Shown here piece after piece: positions 15,145 through 22,039 of a DNA stretch of 24,936 nucleotides. The stretch covers positions 1 through 24,936 of the forward strand of contig CAUHGY010000023.1 in the NCBI GenBank assembly GCA_959605945.1, written 5' to 3'. The translations under genes and the position numbers were made by a program. The stretch is from an uncultured Clostridia bacterium. GTDB taxonomy: Bacteria > Bacillota > Clostridia > Christensenellales > Borkfalkiaceae. Every line of letters starts with the position of its first letter. The first letter of the stretch is position 1. The notes under the pieces are model-generated. The model had not been told where the DNA came from, searched no databases, and was given only the letters and a program-made list of their open reading frames with translations.

Positions 15145-16836
15145 ATGACTTGTTCGTATTCAAAAGAATATTCGTCGGCGGGACTGACCGACGTCGACAA
15201 CGCTTTTATCAGCGAATATCTTCCGATTTCTTCGGGCGAAGCCGTTAAAGTATACCTTTACGGGCTTTTTCTGTGCCGCAATCAACAGCTTGACCAGACT
15301 CTCGAAGAAATAGCCGAAACATTGAAAATGACTGCGGAAGAAGTTCGCGACTGTTTTTATTATTGGGAAGAATTCGGGCTGGTAACGGTCGTCGCAAAAG
15401 ACCCGTTTGCCGTTCAATATCTTCCTCTGAGAACGTCATACGGCACGAAACCGAGAAAATTCAAAGCCGAAAAGTATTCAGACTTCACTAAAGGCCTGCA
15501 GGCAATGTTGCCTTCGCGGATGATCTCCACAGGCGAATACAGCGAATATTTTGCGATAATGGAAACCTACCGCATTAAGCCCGAAGCCATGCTTATGATA
15601 GTAAAATACTGCATCGACAGAAAAGGCGGCGACATCGGATACAGATACATATCCAAAGTGGCTAAAGATTTCGGCGCACGCGGAATAGTAACCGTGGAAA
15701 AGGTAGAAAAAGAGCTTTCGGCTTATGTTCTCCGCTCCGGCGATATAGAAAAGATATTAAAAGCGCTTTCACTGCGCCGCGCGCCTGAAATAGAAGACCT
15801 TGCCTATCTTAAAAAATGGACGCAGGAACTCGGTTTCGAGCCGGAAAGCATAACTTTCGCCGCGTCGAAAATAAAGAAAGGCAGCATGGAAAAACTTGAC
15901 GAATTTCTGAAAGAACTTTATTCCATAAAAAGCTTTTCCAAAGAAGAAATCGCTTTTTTCGTGGAAGAAAAGCACCGTGTTTACGAACTTGCCGTCAAAA
16001 TCAACCGTGCGCTTTCCGTCTATATGGATGTTATCGACACAGTTGTGGACACTTATACAAAAAAATGGCTTTCCATGGGCTTCACCGACGAAACGCTGCT
16101 GCTTGTCGCGTCGCAATGCTTCCGGACGGGTAAAAACACGCTGCAATATATGGACGAGCTTATAGAAAATCTTTACCGCCGCGGTTTCGTTGACCTTTCG
16201 AGCGTGGGAGACTATTTTGAAAATATCAAAAATACCGATAAATTCATATCGTCTTTCCTGCTTACGGCAGGCGTCAACAGACGCCCCAACGCGTGGGACA
16301 GAGAAAACCTTTCCACATGGAAAAGCTGGAATTTTTCCGAAGAGATGATTCTCGAAGCCGCAAAGCTTGCCGCGGGAAAGTCATCCCCCGTCGCTTACGT
16401 AAACGGAATTTTAAGCAACTGGAAAAACAACGGCATTTTTACGCCGTCGGCGCTTGCGTCGACCTCTGCCGAAGCTCAGAGCGAAAATTCGCAGGAAGAA
16501 TATAACCGCGAGTACGAAAGAAGAAGAAGCATCGCCATTTCCCGCGCCCAGAGAAACACTGCTAAAGCGATGGAACTCGACGGATTTAACGATGTTTACG
16601 GCAGGCTGAACGGAATCGAAAAAGATCTCGCTTTTGCCGAAATGGCTAATAATAAAGAAGAACTTTCCGCCCTTGAAAAAGAAAAAGCGGAGCTCAACGG
16701 GAAAGCCGCCCGCCTTCTTTCGGCAATCGGACTGACGCTTGACGACCTTTCGCCTAAGTATGCCTGCGAAAAATGCCGCGATACAGGTTACGTGGGCACT
16801 CACCGCTGCGACTGTTTCAATAAAAAAACCGTATAA
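15145..16836 (+). CDS. DnaD-family replication protein fused to a DnaI/DnaC-type zinc-finger domain
   Basis: Predicted helicase-loading or primosome protein, 563 residues. Residues about 30-90 resemble the winged-helix DnaD N-terminal domain (GEAVKVYLYGLFLC...EEFGLV). Three DnaD C-terminal-type (DDBH2) repeats follow, each with a W and a terminal helix: YLKKWTQELGF (221-265), YTKKWLSMGF (304-350) and NLSTWKSWNF...YVNGILSNWKNNGIFT (388-433). After a linker with a charged coiled coil (455-525) the end shows YACEKCRDTGY...CDCF with Cys541, 544, 555 and 557. This is the N-terminal zinc finger of DnaI/DnaC helicase loaders, but the AAA+ ATPase is missing. The frame opens at 15100; ATG 15145 is preferred for its AGGGTG. 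Loading of the DnaB helicase (5874-7364) is inferred. Confidence 0.85.
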   Translation: MTCSYSKEYSSAGLTDVDNAFISEYLPISSGEAVKVYLYGLFLCRNQQLDQTLEEIAETLKMTAEEVRDCFYYWEEFGLVTVVAKDPFAVQYLPLRTSYGTKPRKFKAEKYSDFTKGLQAMLPSRMISTGEYSEYFAIMETYRIKPEAMLMIVKYCIDRKGGDIGYRYISKVAKDFGARGIVTVEKVEKELSAYVLRSGDIEKILKALSLRRAPEIEDLAYLKKWTQELGFEPESITFAASKIKKGSMEKLDEFLKELYSIKSFSKEEIAFFVEEKHRVYELAVKINRALSVYMDVIDTVVDTYTKKWLSMGFTDETLLLVASQCFRTGKNTLQYMDELIENLYRRGFVDLSSVGDYFENIKNTDKFISSFLLTAGVNRRPNAWDRENLSTWKSWNFSEEMILEAAKLAAGKSSPVAYVNGILSNWKNNGIFTPSALASTSAEAQSENSQEEYNREYERRRSIAISRAQRNTAKAMELDGFNDVYGRLNGIEKDLAFAEMANNKEELSALEKEKAELNGKAARLLSAIGLTLDDLSPKYACEKCRDTGYVGTHRCDCFNKKTV

Positions 16837-16848
16837 CCGTCATAAATC

Positions 16849-16879
16849 CGCAAAAGGTCCGCCGCGGCGGCACTTTGCG
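16849..16879 (+). terminator. Stem-loop after the DnaD-family gene, possible terminator
   Basis: An outer stem CGCAAA / TTTGCG closes an inner palindrome CCGCCGCGGCGG. It starts 12 nt after the stop. There is no strong T-tract after it, so termination would be weak or it may protect the mRNA end. Confidence 0.4.
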
Positions 16880-16919
16880 ATAAACTGTTTAACTGCCTTT
16901 CTTTCCTATAATATTTACG

Positions 16920-17596
16920 ATGATCAAAGAAAATATGAAAAACTTTCCCGATCCGAACGCCGTGTTTCCGAATCGATATAAAACCTCTTGTTATATAAAA
17001 AACGTCATCACCGCACCGAACATAACGGTCGGCGATTACACGTATTACGACGATACGGTAAATCCGCAGGATTTTGAAAAAACTGCGTACTTTTCAATTA
17101 TCCCGAATTTGGCGATAAACTTTCAATAGGCAAATTCTGCCAGATAGCGTCGGGCGTAAAATTCATTATGGGCGCGGCAAATCACAGGCTTTGCAGCGTC
17201 ACGACCTACCCTTTCGGCGTATTCGGCGGAGAATGGGAAAAAGCCGCGCCGCCCCACCTTTCCCAGCTGCCGCGTAAAGGCGATACCGCCGTCGGCAACG
17301 ATGTTTGGATAGGAAGATGCAGCGTGATTATGCCTGGAATAACTATCGGCGACGGCGCAATCGTAGCCGCATATTCGGTAGTGACAAAAAACATACCGCC
17401 ATACTGTGTGTACGGCGGCAACCCTGCGGTTTTTATTAAAAAACGTTTCGGCGACGAACTTATAGACGCCCTTTTGCAATTCAGATGGTGGGACCTGCCT
17501 CCCCAAAAACTTGCGCAGTATATTCCCCTGCTCTGCGACGGCGACCTCGAAAAAGTTTTAGCCGCAATAAAAGAGATCTTACGCCGTAAAACTTGA
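16920..17596 (+). pseudogene. Vat/CatB-like hexapeptide acetyltransferase, single-base frameshift
   Basis: Two adjacent frames together give one complete xenobiotic acetyltransferase of the left-handed beta-helix (hexapeptide) family. The first part contains FPDPNAVFPN, ITVGDYTYYDD and DFEK. The second resumes as YPEFGDKLSIGKFC, then FIMGAANHR (with the family's catalytic His), TAVGNDVWIGRCSVIMPGI and YGGNPA. The break is at the run of six A at 17077-17082; adding one A joins the frames as DFEKNCVLFNYPEFGD. This could be a sequencing error, true decay, or programmed slippage. The start is ATG 16920 or 16935. A TATAAT at 16907-16912 lies just upstream. The family includes streptogramin and other small-molecule acetyltransferases, but the substrate here is unknown. 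Confidence 0.85.
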
Positions 17597-17732
17597 CGAA
17601 CGCGTTTTTATTAGCTGAAATTTTCAATTTCATTTTCCTGATTTTCTTTCATAAAAACAATTCCGTAGGAAATACTGTTTTTGCGTAGCCGGTTTCCTTT
17701 AGTCCGCTAATACGCATTGCATCGATTTTTAA

Positions 17733-17957
17733 CAGAGCGGACAGTCCGTCTGTCAAGAAAAATTATTATTTACCTTCGGATACGTTGCCATAAACGGCAG
17801 CGCCGCAGTCGAAACGCCTGCGATTGACTGCGCGCGATATCCGAAAAAACTCCTTTACATTGCAACGCATTCTTCAGGCGTTGCGGCGAACGCCGCCAAA
17901 ATCTTCTCAGACACAGTTGCTTTTCTGCAGGTCCCCTGCGCAACCGAGTTGCACTGA
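17733..17957 (+). pseudogene. Start-less ORF fragment, possibly decayed L7Ae/YlxQ-like protein
   Basis: A 74-codon stretch with no ATG, GTG or TTG near its beginning, bounded by TAA (17730) and TGA (17955). It reads as protein-like sequence: LLFTFGYVAINGSAAVE, PKKLLYIATHSSGVAANAAK, then FLQVP. The pattern of hydrophobic strand, small-residue turn, and K-rich helix resembles the L7Ae-type YlxQ RNA-binding proteins (KLVLLAxDASxNTxKK...VP). Codon choice matches the chromosome. Identity is a guess. It sits in a 396-nt gap (17597-17992) that otherwise shows nothing. Confidence 0.3.
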
Positions 17958-17992
17958 TTGCGGAGCTATCCTGTTAAAAAACCTCGGAAACT

Positions 17993-18232
17993 TCAGCAGT
18001 CCAAAATATCTAAATCGATCACGGGATCGTCGAAAAATTCTGCCAAAGTCATATCCAACGCCCGCACAATAGAAGCAAGAATGCTCAACGTGCAAGACTT
18101 CGTTTTATGTCTTATAATAGAAATCATGGTACTGTGACATATACCTGATTTTTGTTCCAACCTGTATTGAGACATATTTTTTTCCTGCAAAATATTTTTC
18201 AATCTAACGGAAACCGCTTCGTTCAGCGTCAT
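17993..18232 (-). CDS. XRE-family helix-turn-helix regulator (paralogue pair A)
   Basis: A 79-residue Cro/CI-type DNA-binding protein. The helix-turn-helix runs about 16-66 (MSQYRLEQKSGICHSTMISIIRHKTKSC), followed by LAEFFDDPVIDLD. It is a close paralogue of the gene at 18508-18750: both share QYRLE, HST, RHKTKSC and FFDDPV. A GGTGA sits 4 nt before ATG 18232. It is probably a repressor; an extended -10 and a 14-bp palindrome upstream suggest self-regulation. No partner toxin or phage gene is seen. Confidence 0.88.
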   Translation of the reverse strand: MTLNEAVSVRLKNILQEKNMSQYRLEQKSGICHSTMISIIRHKTKSCTLSILASIVRALDMTLAEFFDDPVIDLDILDC

Positions 18233-18269
18233 AATTTCACCGCCTGCGCATTGAATTTTTATCGGGAAT

Positions 18270-18304
18270 ATTATAACATGCCGTAAAAATAATATACGTA
18301 TATT
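18270..18304 (-). promoter_or_regulatory. Promoter and palindromic operator of the XRE gene at 17993
   Basis: On the minus strand an extended -10, TGTTATAAT (TATAAT at 18275-18270), lies upstream of the gene. The perfect palindrome AATATACGTATATT at 18291-18304 covers the position of the -35 box. This is a typical place for an operator bound by a small Cro-like repressor. Confidence 0.5.
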
Positions 18305-18432
18305 CTTTTATACCCCCATTCTTGCGGCAAAATAACTTCCGCCGGTTCTTGTTAAAAACCATATCATGTTTCATTGATAAAAAATGCAATTTCATAGCTG
18401 CTTGATCTAAAACAAAATCTTTTAAATTAAAG

Positions 18433-18479
18433 CGTCCCTGCCCGGACGGCATTTATTCGCGCCGTTCTCTACAGGGACG
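18433..18479. repeat. Long hairpin between the paired XRE genes
   Basis: CGTCCCTG (18433-18440) pairs perfectly with CAGGGACG (18472-18479). Inside, ACGGC (18446-18450) pairs with GCCGT (18461-18465) around a 10-nt loop. On the minus strand it follows the 18508-18750 gene by 28 nt and is followed by a poor T-run, so it could be a weak terminator or a repeat element. Open frames over it look spurious. Confidence 0.5.
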
Positions 18480-18507
18480 TATAAGTCATAAGTTTTTTGA
18501 AATAAAA

Positions 18508-18750
18508 TTAATCTATTTCCAGATTATCAAAGTCGAAAACAGGGTCATCGAAAAACTCTTGCAAAGTTATCCCCAATGCATGCACTATCAACGCCAGAGT
18601 TTTGATGTTGCAAGATTTTGTTTTATGTCTCAGCAAAGTAACAACGGTGCTGTGATATAAACCGGTTTCTTTTTCCAGCCTGTATTGAGAAATGTTTTTC
18701 TCTTTCAAAATTTTTTTAGTTCTAACGGAAATCGCTTCGTTTATAGTCAT
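18508..18750 (-). CDS. XRE-family helix-turn-helix regulator (paralogue pair A)
   Basis: An 80-residue paralogue of the 17993-18232 protein: same start (MTINEAISVR), ISQYRLEKETGLYHST, RHKTKSCN and LQEFFDDPVFDFD. The frame can start at GTG 18762; ATG 18750 matches the sister protein's N-terminus and is preferred. It is probably a DNA-binding repressor. It probably arose by local gene duplication or as part of the same acquired element. Confidence 0.87.
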   Translation of the reverse strand: MTINEAISVRTKKILKEKNISQYRLEKETGLYHSTVVTLLRHKTKSCNIKTLALIVHALGITLQEFFDDPVFDFDNLEID

Positions 18751-18804
18751 ATTGCAAATCACTTTATTTTAATTGTATGGCTTAAATATATGCCCGCAAA
18801 TTAG

Positions 18805-19029
18805 TTATGTTTCTTCATAAGTATCTACACATAAAATATCGTTAGCATCCAGATCCAATACTGCACATAAATTAGCAAACGTATCAAGTGCAGGCATTTT
18901 ATTTTGGTGCAAATATTGCCCTATTGCTTGATGACTAACGCCTATTTTCTTTGCTATTTGTTTTTGCGTTATTCCGCTACATTTTATAGCTTCTATCACT
19001 TTTTTTCTTATTTGCTCTATTGTTATCAT
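18805..19029 (-). CDS. XRE-family helix-turn-helix regulator (paralogue pair B)
   Basis: A 74-residue Cro/CI-like protein with ITQKQIAKKIGVSHQAIGQYL as the helix-turn-helix core and a PALDTFANLCAVLDLDANDILC tail. It is a close relative of the 19098-19319 protein but unlike pair A. No clear ribosome binding site precedes ATG 19029; translation may be weak or initiated from a very short leader. A GC-rich 15-mer (19045-19059) and an AT-rich inverted repeat (19067-19085) lie just upstream. Confidence 0.88.
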   Translation of the reverse strand: MITIEQIRKKVIEAIKCSGITQKQIAKKIGVSHQAIGQYLHQNKMPALDTFANLCAVLDLDANDILCVDTYEET

Positions 19030-19044
19030 ATATCAGTTAATTAT

Positions 19045-19059
19045 GCCGGTATTGCCGGC
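19045..19059. promoter_or_regulatory. Candidate operator (15-mer)
   Basis: GCCGGTATTGCCGGC is an imperfect 6-3-6 inverted repeat centred on ATT, located upstream of the 18805-19029 repressor next to a weak -10 (CATAAT on the minus strand). It matches the layout and 10 of 15 bases of GCAAGCATTGCTTGC at 19380-19394. Confidence 0.45.
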
Positions 19060-19066
19060 TAAAAAA

Positions 19067-19085
19067 TATCATTCTATCAATGATA
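19067..19085. repeat. AT-rich inverted repeat, weak terminator or operator
   Basis: TATCATT (19067-19073) and AATGATA (19079-19085) are perfect arms around a 5-nt loop. Read on the minus strand it follows the 19098-19319 gene and is followed by TTTTTT, so a weak terminator is possible. An operator for the next repressor gene is the alternative. Confidence 0.4.
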
Positions 19086-19097
19086 GCGTGGGGAATT

Positions 19098-19319
19098 TTA
19101 TAAAATATTATTGTCCAAACACAATATTTCGTTTGCATCTAAATCAAGGATTGCGCATATATTTGCAAAAGTATCAAGTGCTGGCATTTTATTTTGATTA
19201 AAATATTGCGCTACTGCTTGATGACTAATTCCGAGTTTTCTTGCTAATTCACTATTTGTCATTTTGCTACATTTTATTGCATCTAACAAACGTAGCCTTA
19301 TTTGATCTAATGTAATCAT
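19098..19319 (-). CDS. XRE-family helix-turn-helix regulator (paralogue pair B)
   Basis: A 73-residue Cro/CI-like protein: MTNSELARKLGISHQAVAQYF forms the helix-turn-helix, then NKMPALDTFANICAILDLDANEILCLD. It pairs with the 18805-19029 protein, sharing HQA, NKMPALDTFAN and LDLDAN. AGGAAAG lies 6 nt before the ATG at 19319. It is divergent from the DUF4085-like gene (19430), with about 110 nt between, a typical repressor-target arrangement. Confidence 0.9.
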   Translation of the reverse strand: MITLDQIRLRLLDAIKCSKMTNSELARKLGISHQAVAQYFNQNKMPALDTFANICAILDLDANEILCLDNNIL

Positions 19320-19372
19320 AAAAATCTTTCCTTAGCTTTTTTATAATTATGCAATCAGCAATAGCTTTTTTC

Positions 19373-19402
19373 TTGACTTGCAAGCATTGCTTGCTTTATA
19401 AT
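19373..19402 (+). promoter_or_regulatory. Promoter with embedded palindromic operator
   Basis: TTGACT (19373-19378), 18-nt spacer, TATAAT (19397-19402). The spacer contains GCAAGCATTGCTTGC (19380-19394), a perfect 6-3-6 inverted repeat. A repressor bound there would block this promoter. The likely candidate is the divergent XRE gene at 19098-19319 or its sister. Confidence 0.65.
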
Positions 19403-19429
19403 TGTTTTATTAACATTTTGGAAAAAATT

Positions 19430-20305
19430 ATGAAATACTTAACAAAAGAATGGTACAAAACCGAGGCATTGTCTTTTACATACTCTCTTATAAGAACAAA
19501 CAAACACGCCGAAATAAAAAGCGAAGAATTTTTTAACAATGCTTATTCCGTAAAACTTAAAAATTTTGTTCATAAATGCAAAATGGACGATATTTACATT
19601 TCCCCCGTAAAAGAATTGGAAAAAATCATATCTTATACCGAAGCAAAGGGCATTTCTGAACAAGATCGCATCCGACGCAGGGAATATCTGAACGATTACA
19701 TTGCAATAAACCGCGACAAAATTGAAAGAAATTTCTTTTTTCCGTTTGACAAAAAAACCGCGGAACGGCAATTTGAAGAGAATTTAAAACAGATGACAGC
19801 GCTGTACGCCAATCTGCCGCAAAACATTCTCGATAAAATTGCCGATATAAGGGTTTTTGCGCTGGGATACGCATCTGCGGAAGTGAAAAAATTGCTCAAG
19901 AACTACTGCGCTCTGAAAAGACAAACGAGTGAAAAATTAAAATGGACTGCACGAACAGAAACCGCAGCCGCAGAAAGACTTTTAAACAACAACATAGTAA
20001 TGGAGCATTTTACCGAAGAATTTCTGATGGGTATAAAAAAAGAAAACAATACAGTTACATTGGAATTTTACCGAAATTATCGGCTCATATTTATAGACGG
20101 CGAAATTACAGAAGGCGAAAACGAACAAATCTTTAAATGGAACAATGAAATTCCCAACAGCTGTTTCAGTTTGACGGTAGCTGCCGAGTTGTTTTATGAA
20201 AACGGAAAATTTAAGGCGTGTTTCCTCATCAAAAATCAAAACGAATACGACGTTAAAAATTTATGGGAACTTTCCATATATGCAACCGACATAAAATTAT
20301 CCTGA
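19430..20305 (+). CDS. DUF4085-like protein of unknown function
   Basis: A 291-residue soluble protein. It starts MKYLTKEWYK, the start typical of DUF4085 proteins, and is helical and charged over most of its length (FPFDKKTAERQFEENLKQM...ALGYASAEVKKLLKNYC), then ends in a beta-rich region (LEFYRNYRLIFIDGEI). No catalytic motif is seen and the function of the family is not known. The open frame extends upstream to 19349, but ATG 19430 is preferred because a promoter ends at 19402 and GGAAAA is close by. It is AT-rich compared with the chromosome backbone and lies beside four repressor genes, so it may have been acquired with them. Confidence 0.7.
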   Translation: MKYLTKEWYKTEALSFTYSLIRTNKHAEIKSEEFFNNAYSVKLKNFVHKCKMDDIYISPVKELEKIISYTEAKGISEQDRIRRREYLNDYIAINRDKIERNFFFPFDKKTAERQFEENLKQMTALYANLPQNILDKIADIRVFALGYASAEVKKLLKNYCALKRQTSEKLKWTARTETAAAERLLNNNIVMEHFTEEFLMGIKKENNTVTLEFYRNYRLIFIDGEITEGENEQIFKWNNEIPNSCFSLTVAAELFYENGKFKACFLIKNQNEYDVKNLWELSIYATDIKLS

Positions 20306-20606
20306 AACCTGAGTATTTAATTTAACCGTAAAAAATGTTTGACCAATTTGACATTTTCTTCCTTACACATGCACCGTGCTGTCTTTCCCGAAATTCGGCT
20401 GTACCGCATTTTTGCGCATGTAATCTGCACTGCGACGATCTCTCGCGCCGTGAAGAAATTTTATGACTTTGCAAAAATGCCGTGCCGGCGTGGCACTGCG
20501 CGGTTTATTTTTGTAAAAAGCAATCTGTTGCATAAATCAAAATCGAACGCCGCGATATATGCAATAGTGTGCATATATCCAAAAACAATATATTTAAACT
20601 GATAAA
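20306..20606. other. Gene-poor stretch with one inverted repeat
   Basis: No supported gene was found in this 300-nt segment; an 87-codon frame from 20339 starts at TTG, has no ribosome binding site and looks spurious. GATATATGCA (20554-20563) and TGCATATATC (20570-20579) form a perfect 10-bp stem with a 6-nt loop. Neither strand has a T-run after it, so its role is unclear; an operator or mRNA-end hairpin is possible. Confidence 0.5.
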
Positions 20607-20649
20607 CTCACAGCCCGCCCGCGTTAAAATTACGCGGGCGGGCTGTGAG
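20607..20649 (-). terminator. Perfect 18-bp hairpin, terminator of the hom operon
   Basis: CTCACAGCCCGCCCGCGT (20607-20624) is fully complementary to 20632-20649 around a 7-nt loop. On the minus strand it lies 84 nt after the hom stop and is followed by TTTATCAGTTT, fitting a rho-independent terminator. Being symmetric, it may also stop transcripts from the plus-strand DUF4085-like gene. Confidence 0.75.
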
Positions 20650-20733
20650 CTATAAACAATTTGCTTAATATCTGTACATTAATTTATAAAATTTTATATC
20701 TTTACTTTTTGCTTAGGCAGAAACAATCTTTAA

Positions 20734-22014
20734 TCAGTCTTCAAGCCTTATCACGCTGTCGACCGAATAGACCACGTCAAGCCCTTCTATTTTTTCGATG
20801 GCTTTTCTTATAGCGCTCTCTTTGCAGGAATGAGTGATAATTATGGTGCTAACCTTGCCTTCAACCCCTGCGATCTGCTTTGCTTCTTTTATGCTGACGT
20901 TATACTTGGCAAATAATCCAGAATATTTGCTCAGAACGCCGGATTCGTCTTTAACGGTCATTCTGACAAAGTACTGCGAAGTGAAATCGGTAACGAATTT
21001 CGCCGTCGCGTTGCCTTTGGCGCTGTTGTCGAACGACGCATAATAATATTCATGGTGCTTCGCCGCGAATATCACATCCGAAACGATCGCGCTGCCGGTG
21101 GGAAGCGCGCCCGCGCCTCTGCCGTAAAGCATAATTTCGCCGACCGAATCGCCCACAAGATGCACCGCGTTGAACGAATCGTTCACGGAAGCAAGCGGGT
21201 TGTTATTGGAAATGAAAGTCGGATGAACCCTGACTTCGATGCCGTTTTCTGTATTCTTGCCTATACCGAGCAGTTTAAGCGTATAGCCCAGCTCTTTGCC
21301 GCAGGCGATGTCCTCCTGACTGACGCCTGTTATGCCTTCCCTGTAAACGTTCTCTATTTCTACTTTAGCATTGAATGCCAGCGACGAAAGAATAGAAAGT
21401 TTATATGTTGCGTCGAAACCTTCCACATCGGCGGTAGGATTAAACTCCGCATAGCCAAGCCGCTGCGCTTCTCTGAGAGCTTCCTCATACGAAGAACCTT
21501 CCAGACTCATTTTAGTAAGTATATAATTGGTTGTTCCGTTTATAATGCCCTTGATCGATAAAATTTTATTTGCCTGCATGCTGTCCTGCAAAGTGCGGAT
21601 TATAGGCACGCCGCCGACACAGCTCGCTTCGAAAAACAATCCGGCATTCATCTTTTTGGCTTCGGCTTCGAGTTCCGGCCAATGTTTGGCAAAAAGTTCT
21701 TTATTGGAAGTGACCACCGTTTTGCCGCTCATAAGCGCTTTCAAAACAAAGGTCTTGGCAGGTTCAACGCCGCCGATAACTTCCACAACTATATCTACGT
21801 TGGGATTGGAAACCACTTCTTCGATGTTAGTCGCTATTATACTCTCGTCAATGCCGAGCGCCTTTGCGCGTTCCACATTCTTTTCAAGAACGTTTTCGAC
21901 CGTAACGTCAAGTTTCTGCGTGCTTTTAAAGTATTCCTTTTTATCGGTGAGAATTTTATACGTCCCGCCGCCGACCACGCCGAGTCCCAGTATTGCAACC
22001 CCGACCTTTTTCAT
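20734..22014 (-). CDS. hom: Homoserine dehydrogenase
   Basis: Reduces aspartate semialdehyde to homoserine in threonine and methionine synthesis. It has 426 residues: an N-terminal NAD(P)-binding fold with GLGVVGGGTYKIL, then VTSNKELFA, the substrate-binding INGTTNYILTKM, and EGFDATYKLSIL of the catalytic region. A C-terminal ACT domain (about 345-426, FVRMTVKDESGVLSKYSGLF) implies allosteric control, as in Gram-positive enzymes. GGAGG precedes the ATG by 5 nt. It is the last gene of a minus-strand group with coaX and an ECF S component. Confidence 0.97.
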   Translation of the reverse strand: MKKVGVAILGLGVVGGGTYKILTDKKEYFKSTQKLDVTVENVLEKNVERAKALGIDESIIATNIEEVVSNPNVDIVVEVIGGVEPAKTFVLKALMSGKTVVTSNKELFAKHWPELEAEAKKMNAGLFFEASCVGGVPIIRTLQDSMQANKILSIKGIINGTTNYILTKMSLEGSSYEEALREAQRLGYAEFNPTADVEGFDATYKLSILSSLAFNAKVEIENVYREGITGVSQEDIACGKELGYTLKLLGIGKNTENGIEVRVHPTFISNNNPLASVNDSFNAVHLVGDSVGEIMLYGRGAGALPTGSAIVSDVIFAAKHHEYYYASFDNSAKGNATAKFVTDFTSQYFVRMTVKDESGVLSKYSGLFAKYNVSIKEAKQIAGVEGKVSTIIITHSCKESAIRKAIEKIEGLDVVYSVDSVIRLED

Positions 22015-22039
22015 AATCGCCTCCGCTTTTTGTATCCGT

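Noticed and set aside
18237..18452. 71-codon minus-strand frame between the pair-A repressors
   Set aside because: It overlaps the hairpin at 18433-18479 and the promoter and operator of the downstream repressor; no ribosome binding site seen.
20339..20602. 87-codon frame in the 20.3-20.6 kb gap
   Set aside because: TTG start, no ribosome binding site, covers an inverted repeat, and the translation shows no protein-like pattern.
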